This document shows positions 1 to 11,671 of a stretch of 64,000 bases of DNA, piece by piece (the stretch's first letter is position 1; every line of letters begins with the position of its first letter). A model generated the notes under the pieces. The model was given only the letters and a program-made list of their open reading frames with translations. It had not been told where the DNA came from and made no database searches. This DNA is from Hirundichthys speculiger (Eukaryota > Chordata > Actinopteri > Beloniformes > Exocoetidae), in contig JAGFBZ010000687.1 in the NCBI GenBank assembly GCA_018398805.1, positions 1-64,000 of the forward strand, read 5' to 3'. The position numbers and the translations under genes are program-made.

Positions 1-219
1 GTTTGGATTACTGGAAGGCTGTCGGTGGATTTAAACTGTATATAATAGGATCGTCTGACTCTCAAATCTCGTTGGTCGTTGAAGAACATGTAAGCGTGAG
101 GAATCGGTAGCACCATTTCATAAATCATAAGACATTTTAGAAGTGGTCAAATCATTAAATATTACAAAAAACACACAACAAAATGATATAAGCAGACATC
201 AGGTGGCTTATCTTCACAC

Positions 220-987
220 TAGAGGTCTTCGGAACAACCCGACAACCCGAGGTTCCGATCCGACCGGAATCGGGCCTTGGGTCCATTCAAAAGACGTGAC
301 TCCGGGTTCGGGTCGGAATCGGTACAGTTAGTCTCAGGTCCGGTCGGTGCTCTCTGACAGGCTGGGTCCACGTTTACTCGAGAGAGGTAAAGATATTGGC
401 GGTGGCAGCTAATGTCAATGTCACTCGGGGCAGTTTAATTAATTATTAATTAAAGTGGCGTATTTGTCATGAAAACAATCGTGTTGCTGTAGCGTATTAG
501 CGTGTTATTAGCGGTTTCCCCCGTAGAAAGCACAACAGGCTGGCCAACATGACAACGCTGGATGAGAGAACATATTTACGACACGTCCCTGACCGGTGTA
601 GGCTATTAGCGTTAGCAGTTTCTACCATTAGCATCTGTATCCACAAAGAGAATAACAACATGGATTTATTGTTGTTTACATCACGTAGCCTATGTAGCAA
701 CTGAACCGGTAGAAGAAGACAACTTTAGGTAAGAAAATCAAGTTTTATTCAACGCTAGACAACTTTAACATGAGCAACTATGGGCTGGATTGTCTCGGTT
801 CTATTCGGGTAACTCGGTTCAGTTCGTGGTGGGAAACTAAAGACTCGGGTTGGGTCGGTTCCGGGTCCATTCGGGTGCGGACTCCCGAACTTATGATATA
901 ATAGCTCGGGTCGGGTCGGTTTCGGGTCGAATTTTCACAGGTCCATTCGGGTTCGGGTCCATGAAAGTGGACCCGTGAAGACCTCTA
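220..987. mobile_element. non-autonomous hAT element, ends TAGAGGTC
   Basis: The ends TAGAGGTCTTCGG and its complement CGTGAAGACCTCTA are flanked by a perfect 8-bp target-site duplication CTTCACAC (212-219 and 988-995), the hallmark of hAT transposition. The interior near both ends is rich in CGGGT/ACCCG motifs. No transposase is recognisable. Confidence 0.9.
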
Positions 988-1921
988 CTTCACACCCATC
1001 ATACCACCATACAGCTGCTGTCTGAAGAGCTTTGTAACTCTTCAAGGGTTCGGAGGCTCTCGATTGTCTCACTGGTTGAATTTTTGTAAGCCTTTCTTAA
1101 GGGACAAGGGTGCCTCAGGAGCGTGCACCGCTCCTGAACAGAAGACAGAGCTCCAAGCCAAGCTGCAACAAACCAAGCTGAAATCCAGCCGTACATGTCT
1201 GAACCACAGATGGATCTGGAGTGTGAAGGTCATATGCGGGACGTCAATATATATCTTAACGCTACAGGCTATATCGCTGTCTCCCATTTGCTGGGTCGGT
1301 GACATCATGGCGCCTAACCAAATGTTGTCCTTCTCCTGAAGGTGCACAGCCCCACTAGTCTACAGGAATATCATCAGCCACCTTTTGATGGCTGATGTTT
1401 CAAAATAAAGTCTTGCAGTGTAGCGTTCATAAGGCTCGGATACACTGTTAACCTCGTACATCTTGAAATGTCCCCTTCAGGGTATTGTAGCTTGAATGAG
1501 TGAACTGGAAGGCACATCAACAGGATCCCTGCACGTAGGTTGGTGTGTTGAGCCGTTTCGGACGTCACTGTTGAGTCAACGTTTCATCTTCTGTTTCTAA
1601 GAGACATAAGGGAAAGATTTCCAGGCAGGAAAGAGGCTGACAAAGAAAAGTCGGCGTTTGAGCTTTGTGGTTCTCGTCCATCTCGGAGCCACTAAACTAC
1701 GAAGCTACACTAAACTGAGAGGAGCTCGGCGTAAAAAGAGCATGAGGCTGTGGTGTCAAAACAACTTCCAGGAGCTGCCAGGAGTGGACAATCAGATCAA
1801 TACAAATACACATCAGTCGCACCATCAACACCTCCAGCAGCTAAAATCCTTAATCTTAATGGTTCAGAAACCGTTACATGTTACAATGAACGGTTGATGG
1901 TGCAAATGAATGATGAATGTA

Positions 1922-2673
1922 CAGTGGTACCTCTACTTATGAACGTCTCTACATATGAAATTTTCAGGTTACGAAACGCCTCAACAGGAAAATACTGTCT
2001 CTTGTAACGAAAGAAATTTCAGGATACGAAAGGTAAAAATCCAGTAGAGCTGCTACTCGCAGCTGCCAGAGTTTACCGAACGTAAACATAGCTGTCGGCT
2101 CTGTATCTCGGTTTGAAAGCGGTGCGTCTGAGCTGCTCTGCCATTGGCTATCGCTTAGCATCTCCCTGGCATCCCATTGGCTAGAAGGGCCTCTTGTCTG
2201 TATGAGCGTAACCCAGCAACCCAGGTAAACAATTTTTACCTCCGCCAAGGAGGTTATGTTTTTGCCGGCGTTTATCTGTCTGTCTGTGTTTAAGATAACT
2301 CAAAAAGTTATGGATGGATTTTGATGAAATTTTCAGGAGTTGTCGGAAATGTGAAAAGGAAGAACTGATTTCATTTTGGTTCTGATCCGGAAGAAATCCT
2401 GGATTCTGGATCACTTTCAATTTTTTGATAATTGTTGCGCTTAATGGAGGTCTGCGCTCTCCGAGTGCTTTTCTAGTTCTAACATGAATTCCTTACAGGT
2501 TTTCATGTCATTTCATGTATCATTTATAATTTATAAAAAAATATATGTTCGAATTTTGGGGGGCTTGGAACGGATTAGGGCATTTACATGGAAAATGCAT
2601 CTCTACTTACGAAAGTTTCAGGTTACGAAACTACTTCCAGAACCAATTAATGTCATAAGTAGAGGTAGCACTG
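1922..2673. mobile_element. pogo/Tigger-like MITE (CAGTGGTACCTC ends, TA target)
   Basis: It begins CAGTGGTACCTCTACTTA and ends GAGGTAGCACTG, with TA on both sides (1920-1921, 2674-2675). This is the Tc1/mariner-pogo target. Sub-terminal repeats contain TTACGAAA. A second, partial member is at 62437-62670. Another common fish repeat is inserted inside at about 2230-2425. Confidence 0.8.
2230..2425 (+). repeat. common teleost interspersed repeat (CCGCCAAGGAGGTTATG type)
   Basis: The text CCGCCAAGGAGGTTATG followed by a TCTGTCTGTCTG run and AAAAAGTTATGGATGGATTT is, from memory, a very common fish genomic repeat. Its class cannot be fixed here. It lies within the pogo-like element and so is younger than it, or was captured by it. 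Confidence 0.5.
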
Positions 2674-4211
2674 TACTGAATAAATATGACTCGGGTATGC
2701 TGGAGTTTCATTGAATAACCAGGAATAGATTTAACATATATAGATGAGGAACGCTGGATGATTTCAGCATCACATCCAGTTGATCTGCTTGACCAGCGAG
2801 TGGACGTTTAATCAAAAGACAAGGGAAAACAAAACGGCAGGAATCAAATTGAACTGCAACAAAATATCTGAAATGTAACATGAAGCGATCGTTCTGGGCG
2901 TCGGGTTTTGGGCAGCTAGCCTATCGGACGTGGTGCGGGGCAAAAAGAAGTACAACGGGCAAGTATTCATGTAAAATGTGTGCTTATTTCACTTCCAGGA
3001 GAGAACAGGATCCAGTCAAAGCAGAAGTTTTGGAGGAAAAAAAAAAACTCCTCTTCAAGGTCACTTCGCTCCCTGAAGGTAACATTTATAAGACATAGCT
3101 GTGATTCCTTTAATCTGACAGCTGCGCCCCGGTTTCACATAAACACATAACTCTTTCGGGGCCGATGCGATGCAAACCTGGCCTGTGGCCCCGGAAAGCC
3201 CCATTCAGCCCGGCTGTGGCGGAGTAGCAGCTTTCACTATTTCCTGGCCGGCTCTGAGGCAAATGCCAAGCGCTGTATGTGTGTGATCTCCCGCTCTGAC
3301 GTTTCCCTTTCTTTTCTCCTTTATTGCCCGAGTGCTTTAACTGCTCTAGTAAAGGGGCATTACAACAACCTTCAAGAGGAGCCAGCCACGCACCTTGGAA
3401 GGATTAAGAAGCAGTTTTGTTTTATGTTCCAGAGAGTAAATAGCAGTGTAAACCGGCTATTTGGGTTGCATGTGTATACATACATCTCCACATAAACGCA
3501 TGCACATGGGCGCAGGATTAGTCATCCAATCAGGCCAACACATGAACGTAATAAACACACGTGCACGCTTTAAAAAGGTTCATTTGGAAAAACTCTATTG
3601 TATGTTGAGAAGTAAATGTGGATTTTTTTTAAAAAAAGGAAAAAAAGTCTCTTTCTGCGCTCGCGGGCATTTTATTTGGGTGTTAAAGCCGCTACCGACT
3701 TTAAAACCTCTGACATGAAACAGTGTTGTCGGTTGTTGTGGGCCACCTAGACCTGAAAATATCTCTGAGTCAGACTAAAAAAAAAAAAAGGCAAAACGAG
3801 GGTCAAGACTGGTGTTTATTTCCCCTGATGGAAAAAGCTTTTACCAAATAAAGGAATGAAATATGATGCGGAGCTGGAAATGTTTCCTGTAGAACGGTAA
3901 GAAGGTTAACCCACTGTTCCCAACGTATATCTATATAAATTAACGCTAAAGTCATAATGCTAGTTGTTTCTCGCTCTGCTGCTGTTGTGAACACAGAATA
4001 TGCCTGTTGGTGTTGAGAGGTGCTCCTTGCATGAACTTTCTTGTTCCGAGCCATATTTTTCATGACCAGCCCCCCCGTTGGTCCGGAGTGGTAGTGTTAC
4101 ATAGCGTGCCTTTAACAACTGTCTTCTGAGTTCTGCTCTGGTCTCCATCACATCCCGAACCTTCACAGACATTGAAGAGGGGACATATTGTGACATTTCC
4201 TTTACGTACTG

Positions 4212-5384
4212 TAGGGATGGAACGGTTACCGGTATTACGGTAAAGCGTGGTAAAATTTGACGCGATAACGATTACCGTTTATGTTTGACTTATTATCGCA
4301 GTCGATTACCAGGATATGTAATATCAGCCTCATTCAAGGCTGCGAGCGACTCACAACTGTGTCTCACATGAATATGTAGCTTGTAACATCGGTATCGTAA
4401 CGTTAGCATGGCGGAAAGTGGTGATAGCACACAGGACATTTACCAACCCACTAAAATGATGAAATCCGAGGTCTGGACATTTTTTTTTTCTTTCAGAATG
4501 CAGAGGGACAATTGGTGGAGGACAGTTATCCTGTCTGCAGAGCACTTGTTTACATTTTATTGTAATTTGTACAAGCAACTTGAAGGAGCTAAGGCTAACG
4601 CTTCAAGCTACTGAGATGTCTGACCAAGAGTAACTTGGTCGACGCGCTTCGCTAACTCACATTTCATAAACGTTACCGTTGCGCGTTGATCTAAAAATGA
4701 CTGGAACAATGTTCTTCTGATGCAGTTAAATTATTAATTTATTCCATTAACTGATCCGACAACCATAACGGCGGCAGTTAACACCAGAGTGGTCAAAAAC
4801 CTTTTGCTCTTCCGGGTCAAACACCGAACCAATAACAGGCAGCTACCTTTATACCTGACCCTCAGGTAACAACACAGCGACACCCACAGACACACAGAGT
4901 GAACTACAATTCAGAACAACATATTTGGCTCCTAAACAACTGTTTCTTTCTTTATTTGGACATTTATACTTATTTAAGGTTTAGCTTAAAGTCCAAAGTT
5001 TATTTCATTTGAACTTTGCACTATAATTTTTTGTTCCTGATAATCGTTTGCATATTTTGACCTACTGTGGTTGTTAAAACTGTTTATTTAAATTTGCATC
5101 AGACAAATAAGCTTTTTTCCTGTTATTTATTTTGTTCATTTGAAATAAAACTTCTTTCTGTGCCAGTTGTTTGCCCTTTTAATGTAAAAGTTAAATTATG
5201 ATCAAGTTTTTGCATCTGATGTTTTAGTATGACAAGAAAATCACAAGATTTTGTGAAATTATTTGAATGTATGTGTTTTTTGGACATTTTTACAGCAATG
5301 AAGAATAACGCGATAATATCGTAAACCGCGATAATCTGGTCACGATAATCGAGATATCAAGTTTTCTATATCGTTACATCCCTA
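4212..5384 (+). mobile_element. hAT element, ends TAGGGATG, with BED zinc-finger transposase relic
   Basis: Terminal TAGGGATGGAACGG and CGTTACATCCCTA are flanked by perfect 8-bp duplications ACGTACTG (4204-4211, 5385-5392). A relic at 4408-4614 starts MAESGDSTQDIYQPTK and continues KSEVW, resembling the N-terminal BED zinc finger of ZBED-type hAT transposases. The rest of the transposase is missing. Related copies lie at 38365-39526 and 45354-46499. Confidence 0.9.
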
Positions 5385-6912
5385 ACGTACTGACGGTTCC
5401 CAGAGGTCCTGATGAGATGTCTAGAGTACGACATCTCTGTTCATAGCGGTGTTTTTAGGGGTCCGTGACGTTCCGGTACCCCTCGAATCTGAACGGCTCT
5501 CTGAAGGATATTTCCAGCCGCAAGCATCAAACAGAAATACTTACATGTCCACTCTGTGTCACAGAGAATTTTCGTATCATGTCCCCGTAAGCGTTTGAGC
5601 TTGGACTGCGCGGTAACGGGGGGGGGGGGTAAACCCGGAGTGCTTACCCAACAACAGCGCGACCCGCATTCAGCAGGCGACCCCTCCGCGCACACTCTGC
5701 ACTATCTCACGCTCCTTCTTCTGTCTCTTCTCTCTATATATCTCTTTGTCGTCCTGTAAGCGACCAGATCGACCCACTAACGTGCCCTGCCAACCAAACA
5801 ACAACCCTGATGCAGCTGAAACCAGATTATTCCAGTTCTACTGTGGCTGGTCACTTGGGGGAGCAAAGGGAGAGAGAGAAAGAGCGGCGGGTGGCTCGGT
5901 TGTATCGCACACACAGCCAAGAGTTGTGTGTCTCCGGCAGGAGGTGTCCCCTGAGTTTGGCCCTCTTCCTCTGTCAGGGTGAAACTGAGAGCTCAGCGGT
6001 GGGAAATAAATGTTCCCTACCTGTCGATGGGAGGCGACTGCGATAGCAGAGAAGGTTTGGGGAGAGTCGTCAGGAAACAGAAACGTTAAAGAAGAGACGC
6101 AATGAGACGAAATGAACTAAGCGTCGATGCAAAAGTGAGGGAGACAATGAGAGTCACAAAGAGGAAACAGACAAAAGGGCAAAAGTTTACAAGAAAGGAG
6201 AAGGAGGAAATGAGTTCGAGCAAAACTGGAAAGGAGAAACCGAGAAGACGAGTTGAAATCGGAGAGCTGAGACCTGCCAGGAAACCTGAGTGTGGACGTC
6301 GGGGGTGGACAGGGACGCTCGGACGGTGCTGCTGAGGGGTCACGTCCTCGTTCCTGTTACCACCATGTGCTCTAGAATGGATTGTGTTAGACGCAAACAG
6401 GGGTTCGATCGCACCAACGGACGGTTAAAAACCGACGTCCGGACACCAGACTGGAACCGTCCCTGCGCCGCCTCCCACATCAGCCATTATTCCAATCATG
6501 TGAATAAAAACCCATCATGAAACCAGACAGAATATTCACCAAGTACCACTTACTGTTTCCCAACACATGTCAAAGGCCATTGCAGTCCATCCCCAACTTC
6601 GGTCGACAGTACCAACAGGTAGACTGAGAAACCTCAGTGCTGTGGTACAGATCTGTGTCCAAACAGCATCCTTTCATAGCACTTTGTGATTGTTTTTCTG
6701 CTGCAAGCATCCAAGATGCCAATCTGACGCCACCGTCTGATTGTTCTGCACAGTTCCTGACTGATTGGAGCTCCTCTGATGGCCCGAGGAGACGCTACTT
6801 CCTATTCAGTGAGTGGTTATGATGAGATGTCTGATTGGTGTCGAAGTGGACTCCAAGATGGTGTGATCATACTTTTTTTTCCCGTAAATACACATCCTGG
6901 CTTCATCATACA

Positions 6913-7250
6913 TAGGGGTATGGAAAAAAAAATTGATTTGGCAATATATCGTGATTTTCGGCCGCCCAATATAATATCTATTTTTTTAAGAAAAATACTT
7001 AAATGTGCAAAAACACTAATAATAAACAATAAATTGGTTCTTTTGAAGCAAATAGTTTTGACTCAATTTGTCCTATGAATGATCAATATCATCTGATGAG
7101 CATATACAGCAACTTGATTTTTCATCTCTACTTTTAATTTTGATATTAACTGGGTAGAATATCACAATATATCGTGATATCGCCATATCGTGATAATATC
7201 GTATCATGATACATATCGTATTGCGATGTCCTTGCCAATACTGACCCCTA
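6913..7250. mobile_element. TAGGGGTG-family hAT MITE (338 bp)
   Basis: Ends TAGGGGTATGG and CAATACTGACCCCTA are flanked by perfect 8-bp duplications ATCATACA (6905-6912, 7251-7258). The interior has ATCGATTT/GGCAATATATCG at one end and ATATCGTATTG at the other, as in all copies of the family. It lies 178 bp downstream of the exon 3 donor. Confidence 0.92.
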
Positions 7251-7427
7251 ATCATACATGCGGCCAAGATGTGTGTTATGGATGTGTGCTGATGAGTGCT
7301 GCATGAATTTGTTAGTGGATGGTCGAATCTGGCTTCTTGTGTGAAAGCACTTTGGTTGGTCACTGAGACTAGAAAAGTGCCACACCAACGCAATCCATCT
7401 ATCACTGAGAGTGACCCGAAGGCTTAC

Positions 7428-8003
7428 CCTGTCCATTGGAGTAGTAGATCCACTTCTCCCTGATCTGCGTCGCAGGTGCGGCGGGTTTCTTCTGGATGGC
7501 CTTCTCCATGATGCTGCTGGGGTCTTGCATCGGGCCCTTCTTCAGCACCCGGGAGCTTCGCTTCACGCTGCACACGACGATCACCACCAGCACCAGCAGG
7601 AGCAGCAGGACTATCATCCAGGGCAGGTGCTCGTTGATGTCGAAGTGATCGTGGGTGACCGGCTTCGGCGACCCCCTGTGGGTGGGCCTGTAGTAGCCGG
7701 GTGCCCCGCCTCCGCCTCCCTGGCCTGCCACCTTGGTAATGCCCTTCTCAACCCCGACTACCTCCGCCGCCTCCAGACTCTCCATCCCTCGCTTGTTGGG
7801 CCTTGGAGGGTCTGAATCGGGCTGCGCCAGCTGCTGTTCGCGTCTGATGGGCTGCTCCTGAACTGGGGGCAGTGGAGTCCGTGGGGGGTCGCGATTGGGC
7901 GGCGTGGGAGTGCCAGGGTGGCTGAGCAGTACCACCTCCGTTCTGTGGTCCTCTTGGCTGAAGGTTTCCCTCAGCTGAATTGCTGCTGACTGGCTGTCGG
8001 TAC
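7428..8003 (-). CDS. tnfrsf21: tnfrsf21 exon 3: stalk, transmembrane helix and juxtamembrane region
   Basis: On the minus strand the exon starts after a CACAG acceptor (AG at 8005-8004) and ends before a GTAAG donor (GT at 7427-7426). It enters in phase 1, completing the split Gly codon left by exon 2, and is fully open for about 192 residues. It encodes a Pro-rich extracellular stalk, then the DR6 signature [12 protein letters not shown] running into a single Leu/Val-rich membrane span ending VVIVVCS. After that comes a basic cytoplasmic stop-transfer segment ([20 protein letters not shown]) and [12 protein letters not shown]. This block is nearly identical to mammalian DR6. It anchors the receptor and links it to the death domain encoded by later exons, which would lie below position 7428 or outside the window. 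Unlike exon 2, it shows no frame damage. Confidence 0.95.
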
Positions 8004-8344
8004 CTGTGACGTAAGACAGAGCGATTGAGACAAAGATAGCAAGAGGAGGGAAAAAAGCAAAGAGGAACTTTAAAATATGCTAAAGGAGCTAGAGATGTCT
8101 GGCATGAGAAAGAGGGATTCATCTACTTCTACTCCTCCTTTGATAGATTAAAGCGACCTACAAGCTGCTCTGTCATTTTGAAAGATGATCCATAGCTGGA
8201 TTAGAAGCTGTCCTGTTTTTTTCCAAGATACATCAGAAAGTGATTAAACTGACCAGTTGTTTTTTGGCAAGTTAGTTATGCAGTTGAGGGCCAAGCAGGA
8301 TCAGGGTTTGGACTGAAGTCTGCAACTGCGTTGTGACTCTAGAC

Positions 8345-8466
8345 CAGGGATGGGCGATCCCAGTCCCGGAGAGCCGGTGTCCTGCAAGAATCAGGCGTGT
8401 TGTTGCAGGAAAATGTCTAAGACATGCAGGACAGCGGCCCTCCAGAATTGGGACCCCCCTCCCCTG
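8345..8466. mobile_element. short fold-back MITE (CAGGG...CCCTG)
   Basis: CAGGGATGGGCGATCCCAG at the left is answered by GGGACCCCCCTCCCCTG at the right, with further complementarity inside. TCTAGA-type palindromic sequence on both flanks extends the hairpin and makes the target duplication ambiguous. It lies about 340 bp upstream of exon 3 in intron 2. Confidence 0.6.
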
Positions 8467-9014
8467 GTCTAGAGCCCTCATCCAAGGATCTTTGACTTGG
8501 ATGATGGAGGGCCGTCACTCTTCAGACGAGCATCAGTCATGCATTTTTTACGTTTGCTGATGATTCTGTCGCTGTGTCCTTACTGAGCAGGTCGACCTTG
8601 ATGGTGGCCGTGTAGTATTGAACTGCGTAGGTCGTCTTCTAAGCTGTCTTTCTTGGAAATAAACGTGTTCAAGACAAAGGACAATGAGACCGGCGTCTCT
8701 TTTTATCCCAATCAACAATCAGTCTCTTGAAATTGTGCATCGGAATAAATCACCTTGGCACCGTAGTTGCTGATAAGTTGATCTTCACGCAACGTGTTGA
8801 TGTTTTGTTGGACTTTCAACGCTGACAGCACTCTTTTTCTTTTAAATCTGCTCTTGCTCTTGCTCTTTTTTCTTCTGTTTGCTGGTTTGGGTCACTTCCC
8901 CTGATGAAGAAGAACCAACTGATGGTGACTGTGAAGGTATGTGGAAGGACAGCAGGTATGAAGCCCTCCAGAGCTTTGGAGGAGACTCAGTCTGTCTTGG
9001 CTGAACCAAGCCAC

Positions 9015-10017
9015 TAGAGCTGAGCGATTCTATCGATACTGTGATATATATCGATATTTTATTGAGTGGGTATCGATATTCTAAGCTTCTTTCAAAACCC
9101 CCGTGTCCCAACTTTAAAAGCTTGCAAGCTACAATTTGCACAATTTGCAAATAAAACTATTTTTCTCAACAAATCTTTAATTCATTTTGTCCAGCATTTG
9201 CAAGCTGCCTGTCAGCCATATTAGGGATGCACATTTTGGATTTTTTTTTTATGACGGTTAACCGATAACCCTTTAACTGATAAGTTAGCCGCGATGTTGC
9301 GCGCATTGCCGTGGACGCATGCGGACATTTCCACGTGTATACTCGCGGCAATGTGTCACCGTCACTTTTGATTTATGCTAGCGCAGTCTCCGCTTTGTTA
9401 ATCCCACGCCACTTTTGTTTGCTAGCGCACTCGCTTGTTATTCCACGCCACAACGCAGGAGCGACAATCACGAACTAGCTAAACTTACTAAACTTATCTC
9501 TTGCATTTTTTTTTCCACTTCCTCACCATCTCGGCCGGCCGTATCCAGACCCACATTCATCGCTATCTCCCTCCATGAGTTACTAGAATATGTGCTGTCT
9601 TTGTAGTGTGGAGAACCAGAATCGTACAGATGTGGGTACTTCCTTCCTCATTTTTTTTTCGATGACGCGCTCTTTTCTTTTCTACGTGAATGTAGAATTG
9701 ACCAATCAGAGGCCTGTTGCACCTGTCGACACGCCCCCATGAATTACGTAGCTTAAAAACAAAATTGACCGTTAATATTAATCGGTTAGAGTTACTGTTA
9801 TCGGTTAACGGTTAAACGGTTAACCATGTGCATCCCTTAGCCATATAATGTGTAATTGATGCTTTCAGTTCAATTAATTCAAACAAAATCACTTTGTACC
9901 TTTAAAATCTTTCAGAAAACGATGTCATTTTATTGTAAGATGAATATCGATATATATCGTATTGTGAGTCGAATATCGTGTATCGTATCGCGAGACTAGT
10001 GTATCGCTACAGCCCTA
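9015..10017. mobile_element. hAT element (TAGAGCTG/CAGCCCTA ends) split by a second hAT
   Basis: TAGAGCTGAGCGATTCTATCG to CGCTACAGCCCTA is flanked by perfect 8-bp duplications CAAGCCAC (9007-9014, 10018-10025). Relatives are at 16429-17025 and 25400-25876. The body is interrupted by another insertion at 9222-9838. Confidence 0.9.
9222..9838. mobile_element. nested hAT MITE (TAGGGATGCACA ends)
   Basis: The left end TAGGGATGCACATTTTGG and right end CCATGTGCATCCCTT are inverted repeats. Sub-terminal GGTTAACCG motifs also repeat. An 8-bp duplication AGCCATAT flanks it (9214-9221, 9839-9846). The other family members read straight through this site, which shows the empty target. Confidence 0.88.
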
Positions 10018-10449
10018 CAAGCCACCCTATTTTTAATTATTTTACGTTGCCGCCATCAGGTCCAACATACAGTCTGACGAGAGAGGAAACAGAAACAGCC
10101 GTGAAAGTTCCACTTGTTCCTGCAGCCATTTGGGTTTTTAAAAGTCTTTCTCCTGCATCATATTAACCAGCTACTGTTTTAATGTGGTCAGTGTGTGTTT
10201 CTCCATATTCACATTAAAGCCCTCAAAGGGCTCATAACTAATCTTTCTGTCACTGTTTACCCACTTCAAACAAACTTATATATAAGTTTGCTGATTAAAT
10301 TAAAATAGCTAGATTTTTACAGTCCTCTAAAGAGCAGCTGTTCTGGAGACTAAATGATTCATATTTTACAGCCGTTTGTTACATGTAGAGGACTATGAAT
10401 AGGAGCTGAGCTGGACCTGCTAAATTCGGGGGGGGGGGGGGGTCTTTAA

Positions 10450-10545
10450 ATGGCGCGGGTGGTCCACAACGTTGCCTCACTGCCAGAAGGTTCCTGGATC
10501 GTATCTCAGCAGGGGCTTTTCCTGCATGCGAATGTGTGCAAAAAC
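10450..10545 (+). repeat. possible tRNA-derived SINE fragment
   Basis: GTTGCCTCACTGCCAGAAGG, TTCCTGGATCGTATCTCAGC and GGGGC in this order resemble the box-B region and body of fish tRNA-derived SINEs. It is degenerate, and no box A or tail was seen. Confidence 0.35.
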
Positions 10546-10647
10546 CATTTTAATATGCGCATGACAACTTCTGCTGCTACTGTTCATTTTCATTGGTTCT
10601 CTTCTTGACTCGTTTTCCTGTGACGACTGGACCTTTCATGAATGTAC

Positions 10648-10679
10648 GAGTGGAATCCTCCCGCGGGAGGATTCCACTC
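10648..10679. repeat. perfect 32-bp palindrome with no loop
   Basis: Each 16-bp arm runs from GAGTGG to TCCCG, and the arms meet at the central CCGCGG. The palindrome lies 11 bp before a hAT MITE. No function is assigned. Confidence 0.85.
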
Positions 10680-10989
10680 CCGCGGGCGACTAGCGGTGAG
10701 TCTTGGCAAGGACCTCGCAATACGATATGTATCATGACACTTGGGTCACGATACAATATTATCACGACATCACTATATATTGTGATATATCGTGATATAT
10801 TGCAATATGTCATGATATCGTGATATCACGAAAAATTGCGATGTTCTACCCAGTTAATTTTGACATTAACTGGGTAGAATATCGCAATATATCGTGATAT
10901 CAAAAATCACGATATATTACAATATCACGATATATTGCAATATTCTGCCCAGTTAATTTTGACATTAACTGGGTAGAATATCGCAATAC

Positions 10990-11130
10990 GATATGACTCC
11001 TGTCCATATGTTGTGTTGTTTTTGTATGTTTCTCTTGGACGGTAAACTGGGAGGTCAAATTCTGCTGTGTTGGGACGCTGGCTCAGTGGCGACAATAAAT
11101 TTGATTCTGATTCTGATTCTGATTCTGATC
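10990..11130 (+). repeat. LINE 3' tail (ATTCTG repeats), copy 1
   Basis: ATGACTCCTGTCCATATG leads to GCGACAATAAATTTGATTC and then tandem GATTCT units, the typical 3' terminus of L2-like fish LINEs. It lies inside the MITE and is duplicated with it at 11531-11671. Confidence 0.6.
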
Positions 11131-11530
11131 ATGATACTTGGGTCACGAAAAGATATTATCACGGTATCACGATATATTGCGATATTCTACCCAGTTAATT
11201 TTGACATTAACTTGGTAGAATATCGCAATACGATATGTATCATGACACTTGGGTCACGATACAATATTATCACGATATCACTATATATTGTGATATATCG
11301 CAAATGTCATGATATCGTGATATCATGATATATTGCGATGTTCTACCCAGTTAATTTTGACATTAACTGGGTTAATTAAAATTAACTACCCAGTTAATTT
11401 TGACATTAACTGGGTAGAATATCGCAATATATCGTGATATCAAAATATCACGATATATTACGATATCACGATATATTGCGATATTCTACCCAGTTAATTT
11501 TGACATTAACTGGGTAGAATATCGCAATAC

Positions 11531-11671
11531 GATATGACTCCTGTCCATATGTTGTGTTGTTTTTGTATGTTTCTCTTGGACGGTAAACTGGGAGGTCAAA
11601 TTCTGCTGTGTTGGGACGCTGGCTCAGTGGCGACAATAAATTTGATTCTGATTCTGATTCTGATTCTGATC
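11531..11671 (+). repeat. LINE 3' tail (ATTCTG repeats), copy 2
   Basis: It looks essentially identical to 10990-11130 and arose by duplication of the surrounding segment rather than by a second insertion, because the flanking MITE sequence is duplicated too. Confidence 0.6.

Larger units (their letters stand above)
1..7427 (-). other. tnfrsf21 intron 3 (part)
   Basis: This is the transcribed but non-coding remainder downstream of exon 3. No sequence resembling the DR6 death domain (for example the WKDIYQFL region) was seen on the minus strand, so the next exon is probably outside the window. The interval contains the hAT and pogo-like elements listed separately. 2676-4203 and 5393-6904 show nothing recognisable beyond short low-complexity runs. 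Confidence 0.6.
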
